Source of the DNA: UBA5216 sp043743335
Lineage (GTDB): Bacteria; Pseudomonadota; Gammaproteobacteria; Burkholderiales; SG8-41
Reading direction: 5' to 3'
Assembly: GCA_043743335.1 (NCBI GenBank)
Contig: JAYTWR010000041.1
Span: forward strand, 1-64,000
DNA length: 64,000 nucleotides
The notes under the pieces were generated by a model. The model saw nothing but the letters and a program-made list of their open reading frames with translations, made no database searches and was not told the DNA's origin. Made by a program: the position numbers and the translations under genes. Positions 1 to 9,170 of this stretch are shown one piece after another (within the stretch, counting starts at the first letter, position 1; each line of letters begins with the position of its first letter).

Positions 1-12
1 ATTTGAGGTTAG

Positions 13-105
13 CGCGGGCGTGGGGTTGCCCCCTCTCCCTCTGGGAGAGGGTTGGGGTGAGGGAGGCATTCGCTATCTTTTGCCCCGGACTGAATAGATA
101 CGATT
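13..105. repeat. REP-like palindrome plus shared flank (copy 1)
   Basis: A perfect palindrome, CCCTCTCCC-tct-GGGAGAGGG, lies at 31-51 and is followed by GGTTGGGGTGAGGGAGG. The palindrome and about 40 bases to its right are closely matched at 8904-8994, so the repeat is longer than the hairpin alone. The right part of the repeat reaches into the 3' end of the DUF1499 gene and supplies its last residues and stop codon. It resembles the REP/BIME class of dispersed extragenic palindromes. Confidence 0.75.
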
Positions 106-528
106 ATTTAATTCAACAAGAAAGCCACGCGTGCGTCGTGCGTTGGCGCCCAAATCGCTTTCGCCCATGCGTGATTTGGATCGAACGTCGATTTGCGCAC
201 CGCTACCTTGGGCGCGAATGCGCATCACCACATCATCTTTGAAGTGAAAAATGCGCGTGGCGGCGGTGGCTTCGATACGGCCTTCGGCTGCGTTTGTGGC
301 GGCGATGTCCCAGTGGTGTTTTCGGACGATAGCCAGTGCCGTAGCAAAAACGACGGCGGTGCTATGTGAAAATTCCGCAGTCACCAAATCAGGATAGTGC
401 CTGCGATGCTCGTCTGCGGTGTAGCCGTTGTAAGCTGCGCCATTCGCGCAGTTGAGCCGTACGTCACGTAGCGCCACAAACGGCGGCGGATCAGCCGGAT
501 CGGTGCAGACATCGTGTACCCAGCGCAT
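73..528 (-). CDS. DUF1499 family protein
   Basis: A 151-residue protein whose C-terminal half has the DUF1499 pattern: an IFHFKDDVVMRIR stretch, then a DVRSKSRMGESDLGANA stretch. The function of DUF1499 is not established. The chosen ATG (528) overlaps the TGA of the upstream Bug gene as TGATG, which indicates translational coupling. A longer reading frame from 750 runs antisense-like through the Bug gene and was not used. The last dozen or so residues come from the REP-like repeat at 13-105, so the native C-terminus may have been replaced by repeat sequence. Confidence 0.75.
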   Translation of the reverse strand: MRWVHDVCTDPADPPPFVALRDVRLNCANGAAYNGYTADEHRRHYPDLVTAEFSHSTAVVFATALAIVRKHHWDIAATNAAEGRIEATAATRIFHFKDDVVMRIRAQGSGAQIDVRSKSRMGESDLGANARRTRGFLVELNNRIYSVRGKR

Positions 529-1559
529 CACTCGGCCTTGACGCCGGCGGCTTTCACCACCTTGGCCCATTTCACGATGTCGCTTTTGATATCGGCGGCA
601 AACGCATCTGGGCCGAGCAGCGCCAGCTCTGCGCCTTGCCCTTGCACGAAATTCTTCATGTCGTCGGTTTGCGCCATTTTCGCCAGCGCGTCGTAGAGTT
701 TTTGCACAATAGCGCGCGGCGTTTTCGCGGGCGCGACGATGCCCGTCCATGAGGTCACTTCAAAATCTTTCAGCCCCTGCTCGCTGATGGTGGGAATGTC
801 TGGCATCAACGCCGAGCGCTTCAACGTGGCCATGCCCACCGGGCGCAAGCGGCCTGCCTTTACCAATGCGTTGAGCGCGGTCACGCCGGTGCAGAACATT
901 TGGATCTGCCCCTACAGCACATCGGTGGTGGCCACGCCCGCGCCTTTGTATGGCACATGCACCATGTCGAGCCCGGCCATGGTGTTAAACAACTCGCCGC
1001 ACAAATGCGGCGAACCGCCCACGCCAGACGAGGCAAAGTTGATGCCGCGCGGTTTGGATTTCGCCAGCGCGATCAGCTCTTTCACATTGGCTGCGGGCAC
1101 GCTGTTGCTCACCACCATCAAGTACGGAATCACCGCCACGCGCGCTACTGCTGTGAAATCGCGCGTCGCGTCGTAGCCGATTTTTTTATAGACGCTGGGC
1201 GCCACCGTCAGCGGCCCGGCGATGGCCACCAGCAGCGTGTAGCCATCCGGCGGCGCTTTGGCGGCAATCTCGGTGCCGGATGTGCCGCCCGCGCCGGGCC
1301 GGTTATCCACCACCACTTGCTGGCCCAGCGCGAGTGTCAGGCGCTGCGCAATGCCGCGACCGAGAATATCGTTGGTGCTGGAGCCGGGTGAAAACGGCAC
1401 GATCAAGCGAATTGGGCGCGTGGGGTAGGCGTCGGTTTGGGCCTGCGCGCAAGCCGCGACCAGTAGAGCGGTAACCGAGAGTGTTAGTGTAAGTAGTTGT
1501 TTCAATGTAGAAAAACCTGCAATGGCGAGTGAGCGGCAACGCGGAATGCTATCACGCAT
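528..1559 (-). pseudogene. Bug/TctC-family solute-binding protein interrupted by one amber codon
   Basis: This is a periplasmic binding protein of the tripartite tricarboxylate transporter receptor (Bug) family. It has a signal peptide ending near AACAQA, then YPTRPIRLIVPFSPG, a VVDNRPGAGG motif and APPDGYTLL. A TAG codon at 912-914 stops the frame between ATTDVL and GQIQMF. Reading continues in the same frame to 528 with a normal Bug C-terminal half, so the only lesion is a single nonsense codon; there is no frameshift. It may be a young pseudogene, a sequencing error or a suppressed stop. The ATG at 1559 is the longest start; a TTG about 50 bases downstream, just before the signal peptide, is an alternative. 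Confidence 0.8.
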
Positions 1560-1605
1560 GGCATGCTTGCTACACTGGCACCATCACATAACAACGGAGG
1601 CGCGT

Positions 1606-2607
1606 ATGCAACACTCTCAATACAGCAATTTTTTGGCGCGAGTCATCGCGGCGCTGAGCAGCGTGATGGCGGCCTGCGCAGCTATGCCTTTGTGGGCGCA
1701 ATCTGCTGGGGCAGGCTATCCCAACAAGCCCATTGAGTTAATCGTTACCACGTCTCCGGGCAGCGGCGGTGATGTGGTGTCGCGCACCGTTGCTGAAATC
1801 ATGCGCCGTGAAAAATTTTTGCCGCAGTTGATGACGGTTAACAATCGCGTGGGCGGCGCGAGCGTCATCGGCTACAACTATTTCAAGACACGGCGCGGTG
1901 ACCCGTACACCATGATGTCCACCACCGGCACTATTTTGCTGATGGCGCATCGCCCGGATGTCAATATCGCGCTGGAGAATTACACGCCGCTGGCGCTGTT
2001 TGCGATTGATCCACAGACCATCATGGTACACGCCGATTCGCCGTACAAAACCTTCAAAGATTTAATGGACGCCGCACGGCGCGCGCCGGATACGCTGGTC
2101 GGCGCAACCACATCCACCGCAGGCACCGGACGCATGGTGATCTGGCTGATGGAAAAGCAGGTAAACGCCAGAATCAAGTTTGTCACCTTCAAGGGCGGCG
2201 GCGAGGCGGTAACGTCTGTCGCCGGCGGGCACACCACGTTCACCACTGAAAACTTAAGCGAAGGCCTGTCGTTTGTCGAAACCAAACGGCTGCGCGTGCT
2301 GGCGATTGCCGCTGACAAGCGCCTGCCGCAAGCGCCCGATGTGCCGACGTTGCAGGAACTGGGCTACCCGATTACGGCGGGCACGATGCGCGGTTTCAGT
2401 TTCACTGCTGGCGTGCCGAAAGAGGCGGTGGCGACGATGGAGACGGCGCTGAAAAAAACCCATGATTCGCGCGAATGGAAAGAGTTTGCCCAGCGTAATA
2501 TTTTTCAGGACGTGTTCCTGGGCAACGCCGAATTCACGCAATTTTTGGCCAAGCGCATGATCGAGTATCGTGAATACTATGACGCGATAGGCTTGGGCAA
2601 GAAGTAG
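1606..2607 (+). CDS. Bug/TctC-family periplasmic solute-binding protein, divergent member
   Basis: A 333-residue exported protein with an N-terminal signal peptide ending about residue 30 (LWAQSAGA) and then YPNKPIELIVTTSPGSGGDVVSRTV, the Bug start motif. Family members bind carboxylates or other small organic molecules in the periplasm for TTT-type import or sensing; the ligand cannot be told from sequence. The usual DNRPGA motif is altered to VNNRVGGAS and the DGYT motif to GDPYTM, so it is a divergent Bug. ATG 1606 was chosen because GGAGG lies seven bases upstream; a longer frame from 1522 lacks this. The gene is divergent from the interrupted Bug gene at 528-1559. Confidence 0.85.
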   Translation: MQHSQYSNFLARVIAALSSVMAACAAMPLWAQSAGAGYPNKPIELIVTTSPGSGGDVVSRTVAEIMRREKFLPQLMTVNNRVGGASVIGYNYFKTRRGDPYTMMSTTGTILLMAHRPDVNIALENYTPLALFAIDPQTIMVHADSPYKTFKDLMDAARRAPDTLVGATTSTAGTGRMVIWLMEKQVNARIKFVTFKGGGEAVTSVAGGHTTFTTENLSEGLSFVETKRLRVLAIAADKRLPQAPDVPTLQELGYPITAGTMRGFSFTAGVPKEAVATMETALKKTHDSREWKEFAQRNIFQDVFLGNAEFTQFLAKRMIEYREYYDAIGLGKK

Positions 2608-2643
2608 CGTCCGATGGGACGCAGTCTAGACTAGCCGCAGCCG

Positions 2644-3093
2644 TCAATCGGCTTCGAAGTTCACCGCGTAGTAGCCCACCGAGCCGGTTTTTGAAGTGTC
2701 TTTCCACCAGTGCGGCGTTTTGGCGGGGATGGTGATGACGTCGCCCTTGACCAAGCGGTGCGATGTGCCGCCTTCAATGCCTTTGCCGCGCGTTTGGCCC
2801 GGCGCGGTGATTCGGGGTTCGATCATCGTGCCGCCGGTAACAAACTCGGCTTCGCCATCGACGATGATGAACACGTGGTTGGTCTTGTCGTGCATTTCCG
2901 AGCCGCGTTGTACGCCGCGATTGGCAATGACGATCAAGCCCTCGTCTTCGATGACGCGCCCACCTTTGATCATGGAGGCGGCAATTTTTTCACTGTTGAC
3001 GTAGTGCACGCGGTTGGGAAAGCCGCCAGCGGTGGCGTCATGCGTCACGGCGGGCAACGATATTAGGACTGCGAGGGCTAGTAAGGTTTTCAT
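2644..3093 (-). CDS. Exported cupin-domain protein
   Basis: A 149-residue protein with a clear signal peptide (MKTLLALAVLISLPAVTHDATA) followed by a single cupin barrel. Metal-site candidates are visible in GSEMHDKTNHVFIIVDGEAEFV and in the second cupin motif around KGDVITIPAKTPHWW. Periplasmic single-domain cupins of this type have no agreed substrate. The gene converges with the upstream Bug gene. A copy of the dispersed AT-rich word (3124-3138) lies about 30 bases upstream of its start. Confidence 0.8.
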   Translation of the reverse strand: MKTLLALAVLISLPAVTHDATAGGFPNRVHYVNSEKIAASMIKGGRVIEDEGLIVIANRGVQRGSEMHDKTNHVFIIVDGEAEFVTGGTMIEPRITAPGQTRGKGIEGGTSHRLVKGDVITIPAKTPHWWKDTSKTGSVGYYAVNFEAD

Positions 3094-3123
3094 GTGTAAT
3101 CGCCTTGTATTAAAAAACTCAAA

Positions 3124-3138
3124 TAAATCAATTACTTG
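3124..3138 (+). repeat. Dispersed AT-rich word, copy a
   Basis: TAAATCAATTACTTG, a close match to the consensus WAAATCAATWGYTWA. It lies in the short spacer upstream of the cupin gene on the minus strand. Confidence 0.6.
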
Positions 3139-3148
3139 CGGTGAAACT

Positions 3149-3376
3149 TCACACGGGCCGCATGGGCAAGCAAAGCCACGCGACGATACTAATCACCCAC
3201 AGCAGCAGGCCTAGCCTGCCGAGATTACGCCAAGTGCGACTGGCCGCTTTGAGTAATTCGAAATCATCATCAACCAGCCCATCCGGCGGAGGCAGGGCGT
3301 TGCGCTGCCAAAACGCTGCCGCGATCAGGATTAGGCTACTGAAGAATAGCGTTTTAACGAGGGTGTGCACGGGCAC
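3149..3376 (-). CDS. Small two-helix membrane protein
   Basis: About 75 residues with two hydrophobic segments: LFFSSLILIAAAFW near the N-terminus and LGLLLWVISIVAWLCL near the C-terminus. They are separated by a polar loop rich in Asp and Arg. No family is recognised. The GTG at 3376 (or 3370) was chosen because it sits just before the first helix; the longer frame to 3478 overlaps the divergent nucleotidyltransferase and adds a polar, unlikely N-terminus. No strong ribosome binding site is visible, so the start and even the gene are moderately uncertain. Confidence 0.5.
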   Translation of the reverse strand: MPVHTLVKTLFFSSLILIAAAFWQRNALPPPDGLVDDDFELLKAASRTWRNLGRLGLLLWVISIVAWLCLPMRPV

Positions 3377-3451
3377 AGGATAGACGCTTGACCGGCGGAA
3401 TTCCAGCGCCAAGCGACGCGATTGGGTGTGCGGGCTGCGTATAATTAAAGC

Positions 3452-4042
3452 ATGACGACACACAGTCCGAAAATGCAAATCGCTGGAATCTTACTCGCCG
3501 CTGGCGCAGGTAGTCGCTTTGGCGGCGGCAAATTGCTGCATCCGCTGGATGGCGTTGCCATCGGTGTGCGGGCGGTGCGGCATTTGCTGGCGGCAGGGTT
3601 GCCGGTGACAGCCGTGGTTCGCCCGGGCAGCGATGAACTGGTGCGCCTTTTGCAAGGTGAGGGTGTTGCAGTGACGGTGTGCGCCAACGCCGCCGATGGC
3701 ATGGGCGTGAGTCTGGCGCATGGGATTGCGCAGACGCGCAACGCGCAGGGCTGGGTGGTGGCGCTGGCGGATATGCCGCGCCTACGCCCCGCGACAATTC
3801 AACAGGTGGCCGATGCGGTGCGTGGTGGGGCGTTGATTGCGGCACCCGCGTACCAAGGCGAGCGCGGGCATCCGGTGGGGTTTGGCGCGGCGCTACGGGA
3901 TGAGTTGCTGGCGTGCCACGGCGACGAGGGCGCGCGTGCGGTGATCAAACGCCACCATGCGGATATCCGGCTACTGCCGACGGATGATCCCGGTGTGATT
4001 TTCGATATTGATCGCCGGGAAGACGTGCCGCCGCCGTTATAA
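3452..4042 (+). CDS. MobA/MocA-like nucleotidyltransferase
   Basis: A 196-residue NTP-transferase of the MobA/MocA group. The N-terminal nucleotide loop is IAGILLAAGAGSRFGGGKLL, followed by ALADMPRLRP, which carries the metal-binding Asp, and GHPVGF near residue 140. Family members transfer CMP or GMP to molybdopterin, or act as related cytidylyltransferases for molybdenum hydroxylases. Just downstream are a MoxR ATPase and a CoxE-like VWA protein, the companion set often found with molybdenum hydroxylases such as CO dehydrogenase, which favours a MocA-like maturation role. No hydroxylase subunit genes lie in this window. A second Met seven residues in is an alternative start. Confidence 0.8.
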   Translation: MTTHSPKMQIAGILLAAGAGSRFGGGKLLHPLDGVAIGVRAVRHLLAAGLPVTAVVRPGSDELVRLLQGEGVAVTVCANAADGMGVSLAHGIAQTRNAQGWVVALADMPRLRPATIQQVADAVRGGALIAAPAYQGERGHPVGFGAALRDELLACHGDEGARAVIKRHHADIRLLPTDDPGVIFDIDRREDVPPPL

Positions 4043-4073
4043 TTACGCCTACCGTTATTTCAAGGAATCCAAA

Positions 4074-4913
4074 ATGCGTTTTGAAGGCACCGACAATTAC
4101 GTAGCAACCCACGATTTGATGCTGGCGGTCAACGCGGCCATTACGCTGGAACGCCCGTTGCTGATTAAGGGCGAGCCGGGCACCGGCAAAACCATGCTGG
4201 CGCTGGAAGTGGCCAAGGCGCTCAAGCGCCCGCTGTACGAGTGGCATATCAAATCGACCACCAAGGCGCAGCATGGTTTGTATGAATACGACGCGGTGTC
4301 GCGGCTGCGTGATTCGCAGTTGGGCGACGCGCGCGTCAAAGATATTGGCAACTACATTGTGCAGGGCATGTTGTGGAAGGCGTTCGAGTGCCCGGAGCCG
4401 TCAGTGCTGCTGATCGACGAGGTAGACAAGGCCGATATTGAGTTCCCCAACGACCTGCTGCGTGAGCTGGACCGCATGGAGTTTTACGTCTACGAGACGC
4501 AGCAACTGATCAAAGCCAAAACCCGGCCGCTGGTGATTATCACCAGTAACAATGAAAAAGAATTGCCGGACGCGTTCCTGCGGCGCTGCTTTTTCCACTA
4601 CATCCGGTTCCCCGACCGCGACACGATGACGCAGATTGTCGATGTGCATTTCCCCAATATCAAAAAGATTTTGCTGAATCAGGCGCTGAATGCGTTTTTT
4701 GAAATCCGCGATGTGCCGGGCTTGAAGAAAAAGCCGTCCACGTCGGAGCTGCTGGATTGGCTAAAGTTGTTGGTGGCGGAAGATATTTCGCCCGAGGCGC
4801 TGCACAGCCAGGATCAGCACAAAATCATTCCGCCACTGCACGGTGCCTTGCTCAAAAACGAGCAGGACGTGCATTTGTTTGAGCGGCTGGTGTTTATGTC
4901 GCGCAAAAAATGA
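4074..4913 (+). CDS. MoxR-family AAA ATPase
   Basis: A 279-residue AAA+ ATPase. The Walker A motif is GEPGTGKT (residues 33-40), Walker B is VLLIDEVDKAD (about 111-121) and sensor 1 is ITSNNEKELPDAFLRR. MoxR proteins act as chaperone-like motors with a VWA-domain partner to insert cofactors or mature enzyme complexes. Here the partner is the CoxE-like VWA protein at 5689, with a DNA-glycosylase-like gene in between. ATG 4074 was chosen as it follows AAGGAA with proper spacing and gives the usual family N-terminus; the longer frame from 4008 overlaps the nucleotidyltransferase gene. Confidence 0.9.
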   Translation: MRFEGTDNYVATHDLMLAVNAAITLERPLLIKGEPGTGKTMLALEVAKALKRPLYEWHIKSTTKAQHGLYEYDAVSRLRDSQLGDARVKDIGNYIVQGMLWKAFECPEPSVLLIDEVDKADIEFPNDLLRELDRMEFYVYETQQLIKAKTRPLVIITSNNEKELPDAFLRRCFFHYIRFPDRDTMTQIVDVHFPNIKKILLNQALNAFFEIRDVPGLKKKPSTSELLDWLKLLVAEDISPEALHSQDQHKIIPPLHGALLKNEQDVHLFERLVFMSRKK

Positions 4914-4922
4914 TCGTGGGGT

Positions 4923-5420
4923 ATGGCCGGTAGCAGATCAAGCACACGTCGGCGGGGCTTCCCGCCGGTCCTCGACGATAACGTTAAGCTATTGATTTTA
5001 GGGAGTTTTCCCAGCCCTGCGTCGTTGGCGAAAAAGCAGTATTACGGGCATCCGCAGAATCATTTTTGGAAGCTGATGGGCGTTTTGCTGGATGAACCGC
5101 TGTATGACATGGATTACCCGCAACGCTTGCCGGTGCTGCTCAAAAACGGCATTGGGCTGTGGGATGTGCTGCGGCTATGTGAACGCGCGGGCGCGCTGGA
5201 CAGCCATATTCGCAACGCGGTGAACAATGATTTTCGCAAGGTCACGCGCGTGGCCACGGGGCTTAAGCGTGTGTGTTTTAACGGTAAAACGGCGGCGCGG
5301 TTTGAGCCAGTGTTTGCCGCAGCGGGATATGAAACGCTGGTGTTGCCGTCGTCCAGCCCGGCTTACACTTTGAAGTTTGAGGCGAAGCTCAAGGTGTGGC
5401 GGGGTGTGATGAATGATTGA
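4923..5420 (+). CDS. Hypoxanthine (deoxyinosine)-DNA glycosylase-like protein
   Basis: A 165-residue protein of the uracil-DNA-glycosylase superfamily. The first motif is ILGSFPSPASLAKKQYYGHP followed by NHFW, typical of the hypoxanthine-DNA glycosylase group (UDG family 6). A second conserved block, LPSSSPA, lies near residue 143. The predicted role is removal of deaminated adenine from DNA. It starts nine bases after the MoxR ATPase stop, so it probably shares that transcript, although it has no obvious functional link. The codons for KLLIL (4985-4999) are a reverse-strand copy of the dispersed AT-rich word. Confidence 0.8.
   Translation: MAGSRSSTRRRGFPPVLDDNVKLLILGSFPSPASLAKKQYYGHPQNHFWKLMGVLLDEPLYDMDYPQRLPVLLKNGIGLWDVLRLCERAGALDSHIRNAVNNDFRKVTRVATGLKRVCFNGKTAARFEPVFAAAGYETLVLPSSSPAYTLKFEAKLKVWRGVMND
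4985..4999 (-). repeat. Dispersed AT-rich word, coding copy in the glycosylase gene
   Basis: The minus strand reads AAAATCAATAGCTTA, identical to the copy at the ispD stop codon (20059-20073). On the plus strand it encodes the KLLIL strand before the glycosylase motif. Confidence 0.6.
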
Positions 5421-5470
5421 GAATTACCGCAATTTTGACTAGGTTGGAGGGTGGAGGGGGGCGGACTACC

Positions 5471-5597
5471 TTCCCTCACCCCCGCCCCTCTCCCGGGGGG
5501 AGAGGGGAGAATGCTGATTCTTTGCGGTTGCCGAATGGTTGCGCGCCAGTTTGATGTGCTTCCCTCGCCCTTCGGGAGAGGGATCGAGGGTGAGGGA
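5471..5597. repeat. REP-like palindromes as an inverted doublet
   Basis: Two GC-rich palindromes face each other: CCCTCACCCCCGCCCC plus a hairpin at 5473-5510, and a hairpin ending GGGTGAGGGA at 5561-5597. They are separated by about 50 bases. The outer CCCTCAC/GTGAGGG sequences are inverted relative to each other, the arrangement expected of a REP doublet (BIME/REPIN-like). The rest of the 268-base spacer 5421-5688 holds a 10-base direct repeat (GTAAGTGAGT, twice, at 5642-5661) and nothing else I can name. Confidence 0.7.
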
Positions 5598-5680
5598 AAT
5601 GGGTAATGTAGCGCCAGTGTCCGCGATGGCCGTTATAAATAGTAAGTGAGTGTAAGTGAGTGTTTCAAAAATTACTGAAT

Positions 5681-5695
5681 AAAATCAAATGCTTA
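5681..5695 (+). repeat. Dispersed AT-rich word at the VWA gene start
   Basis: AAAATCAAATGCTTA. The ATG inside it (5689-5691) is the start codon of the VWA protein. Confidence 0.55.
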
Positions 5696-6870
5696 TAGAA
5701 TTCTTCCTGAAGCTAAAAGAAGGCAACGTGCCGGTCTCCATCAAGGAGTTCCTGATGTTGCTGCAAGCCTTTGAAAAACAAGTGATTTTCGGCAGTGTTG
5801 AGGATTTTTACTATCTCGCACGCACCTGCCTCGTGAAAGACGAAAAGTACTTCGACCGTTTTGACCGCGTGTTTTCGGCCTACTTCAAGGGCATTATCGA
5901 TGTAGAGGATCTCGAAACCAAAATTCCCGAAGAATGGCTGAAAAAGCTTGCCGAACGGCATTTGACCGAAGAAGAAAAAAAGCTCGTCGAAGCGCTGGGC
6001 GGTTGGGAAAAACTCATGGAGACGCTGAAAAAACGTCTTGAAGAACAAAAAGGCCGTCATCAGGGCGGCAGCAAATGGATCGGCACGGCGGGCACTTCGC
6101 CTTTCGGCGCTTACGGTTACAACCCCGAAGGCGTGCGCATCGGCCAGCAGGAATCGCGCCACCGCCGTGCGGTCAAAGTGTGGGATCAGCGCGAATACAA
6201 AAATTACGACGACAGCGTCGAACTCGGCGTGCGCAACGTCAAGGTGGCGCTGCGCAAGCTGCGCAAGTTCGCACGCACCGGCTCGCCCGACGAGCTCGAC
6301 ATGGAAGACACGATCCGTTCCACCGCCAAAAACGCCGGTTGGCTGGATCTGAAAATGGTGCCGGAGCGTCACAACGCGGTGAAGGTGCTGCTGTTTTTTG
6401 ACGTAGGCGGTTCGATGGACGATCACATCAAAGTCTGCGAGCAACTTTTCAGCGCTACGCGTACCGAATTCAAGCACCTTGAGTATTTTTACTTCCACAA
6501 CTTTTTGTACGAGCGCGTGTGGAAGGACAACCGCCGCCGTCACACCGAGCGCATTTTCACGCACGACTTGCTGCGCACCTTTGCCCACGACTACAAAGTA
6601 ATTTTCGTCGGCGACGCCACCATGAGCCCGTATGAAATCACCTTTCCCGGCGGCAGCGTCGAGCACACCAACGAAGAGCCGGGTGCGACGTGGCTGCAGC
6701 GCGTGCTGGACGTGTATCCGAACACCATCTGGATCAATCCGCAAAACGAAAGCCTGTGGGATTACCACGAGTCGATCCGTATTACCAAAGCCATTATGCA
6801 AAACCGCATGTTCCCGCTGACCATCGACGGGCTGGATCGTGGCATGCGGTTTTTGAGCAAAAAGCAGTGA
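5689..6870 (+). CDS. VWA-domain protein of the CoxE-like family
   Basis: A 393-residue cytoplasmic protein. The N-terminal helical half (MLIEFFLKLKEGNVPVSIKE) and C-terminal von Willebrand A domain are typical of the CoxE-like partners of MoxR ATPases. The metal-site (MIDAS) motif is LFFDVGGSMDDH, with Asp238 first; the usual first Ser of DxSxS is Gly here. With the MoxR ATPase at 4074 it probably forms a maturation or remodelling complex. The start codon lies inside a copy of the dispersed AT-rich word and there is no good Shine-Dalgarno sequence, so the start may be weak; the next Met is much later. Confidence 0.85.
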   Translation: MLIEFFLKLKEGNVPVSIKEFLMLLQAFEKQVIFGSVEDFYYLARTCLVKDEKYFDRFDRVFSAYFKGIIDVEDLETKIPEEWLKKLAERHLTEEEKKLVEALGGWEKLMETLKKRLEEQKGRHQGGSKWIGTAGTSPFGAYGYNPEGVRIGQQESRHRRAVKVWDQREYKNYDDSVELGVRNVKVALRKLRKFARTGSPDELDMEDTIRSTAKNAGWLDLKMVPERHNAVKVLLFFDVGGSMDDHIKVCEQLFSATRTEFKHLEYFYFHNFLYERVWKDNRRRHTERIFTHDLLRTFAHDYKVIFVGDATMSPYEITFPGGSVEHTNEEPGATWLQRVLDVYPNTIWINPQNESLWDYHESIRITKAIMQNRMFPLTIDGLDRGMRFLSKKQ

Positions 6871-6992
6871 GCCACGATTGTGCCGCGCAGCCCGTCACGG
6901 GCCGGGCTATGGCGTAAGATTGCGCCATGCAAAAACGTAACCTGTTGCTTTTATTGATTAATATTTTTTTAAGATGTAGGATTTTTCAATAA

Positions 6993-7008
6993 CTATATTT
7001 TTATACAG
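6993..7008. promoter_or_regulatory. Probable LexA (SOS) box upstream of recA
   Basis: CTATATTTTTATACAG matches the CTGT-N8-ACAG LexA operator with one mismatch in the left half-site and an AT-rich centre. It lies 78 bases before the recA ATG, just upstream of a CATAAT -10-like box at 7027-7032, so a bound repressor would cover the -35 region. Autoregulated SOS control of recA is established for proteobacteria; use of this exact site is inferred. Confidence 0.7.
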
Positions 7009-7085
7009 TATTCCGAAAATTTGTGCCATAATTCGCGCCGGGCAGTAAAAATCAGAACAAAAATCGAGAGCGAAAGAGAGTAAAC

Positions 7086-8165
<1,080 letters not shown>

Positions 8166-8724
8166 CGCGCAGGCGCAGCAGCCTTCGCTGCGCAGCCGTG
8201 CGCTGCGGCTGCTGGGTCGGCGTGAGTTCTCGCGTCAGGCGCTCGAAAGCCGTCTGCGCGTGTACATCGAATCGCCCGAGGAATTGCACGCGCTGCACGC
8301 ACTACTCGACGAACTGGCCGAGCGCGGCTGGCTGTCCGACACGCGTTTTGCCGCAGCGCTCGTGCGCCAGCGCAAAGACCGCTACGGCAAACGCGCCATT
8401 GCGCAAAAGTTGAAACAAGCGGGCGTGTCCGCCGAAGACACCGCTGCGGCGTTGACCGGTATGGACGCCGACACGGAATTTCAAACCGCCTGCGCCCTGC
8501 TAAACCGCAAATTTCGCCATCCGCCCACGGATGACAAAGAAAAGGCGCGGCAAGTGCGATTCCTGCAAGCGCGGGGCTACACCATCGGCACGACGTTGCG
8601 GGTGTTGAAAACCAGCGGTCGCCCTGAAGAGGCGTAGCGTCTTACGGGGCATGCAGTGGCCTAAAGCCCGGCGAAATACGTTAAAATTCGGGTCGATTTA
8701 GTGGGGACGTCACATCAAAGTCTA

Positions 8725-8760
8725 CCCTCACCCCCGCCCCTCTCCCGGAGGGAGAGGGGA
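8725..8760. repeat. REP-like palindrome, left member of a doublet
   Basis: CCCTCACCCCCGCCCC followed by a CTCTCCC/GGGAGAG hairpin. It faces the palindrome at 8920-8956 in inverted orientation, with the hexamer array between them. Confidence 0.7.
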
Positions 8761-8763
8761 GCA

Positions 8764-8889
8764 AACCGCATTCGCAACCGTAACCGCATTCGTAACCGCA
8801 TTCGTAACCGCAATCGCAATCGCAATCGCAATCGCAACCGCAACCGCAAACCGCAATTGCAATCGCAAACCGCAATCGCAATCGCGATA
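8764..8889. repeat. Degenerate hexamer tandem array (CGCAAT/CGCAAC)
   Basis: About 20 copies of a six-base unit, CGCAAY with CGTAAC and CGCATT variants, two of them stretched to seven bases. Read forwards it encodes runs of Arg-Asn and Arg-Ile; read backwards it gives Cys-Asp/Ala-Ile runs. These are by-products, not proteins. The array lies between two inverted REP-like palindromes in the 532-base recX-alaS spacer (8638-9169), which has no convincing gene. Confidence 0.85.
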
Positions 8890-8903
8890 CGCATCAGGAT
8901 AGC

Positions 8904-8994
8904 GCGGACGTGGGGTTGCCCCCTCTCCCTGCGGGAGAGGGTTGGGGTGAGGGAGGCTTCCCCTGTCTTGTGCCTCGAACTGGATAGATACCAA
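8904..8994. repeat. REP-like palindrome plus shared flank (copy 2)
   Basis: This closely matches 13-105. GGGGTTGCCCCCTCTCCC is identical in both. The loop of the hairpin differs, and the flank to about GATAGATAC is similar with scattered changes. It is the right-hand member of the doublet with 8725-8760, so the window probably starts inside the right end of a similar composite element. Confidence 0.75.
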
Positions 8995-9115
8995 CATGAA
9001 AACTATCACGACGATTGCGGTGTACCCTGCTGTCGCTGCGCAACGGTCGTCGCGGCTGTAGCTGCGCGCTCTTCGGGTACCTCCTGCACAACCAAAAATA
9101 CCCAGCATTTCCCTC

Positions 9116-9170
9116 AGGTAAGTCTATGGTAAGTCTCAGGTAAGTCTAAGGTAAGTCTAAGGTAAGTCTA
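9116..9170. repeat. 11-base tandem repeat ending on the alaS start codon
   Basis: Five head-to-tail copies of AGGTAAGTCTA; the second reads TGGTAAGTCTC. The last A is the first base of the alaS ATG. Every unit carries an AGG(T) core, so the array multiplies a weak Shine-Dalgarno-like element immediately before the gene. Changes in copy number would alter leader length but not the last spacing. Confidence 0.85.

Noticed and set aside
5713..6801. Large antisense frame of 362 codons opposite the VWA gene
   Set aside because: The plus strand carries the recognised CoxE-like protein; the antisense frame shows no family features and reflects GC-biased third positions.
8764..8889. CRISPR-like array
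   Set aside because: Units are contiguous hexamers without spacers, and no cas genes occur in the window.
8701..9132. Open frames with Arg-Asn runs or Cys-Asp runs across the hexamer array
   Set aside because: They are direct translations of a six-base repeat and of REP palindromes, with no conserved start or domain.
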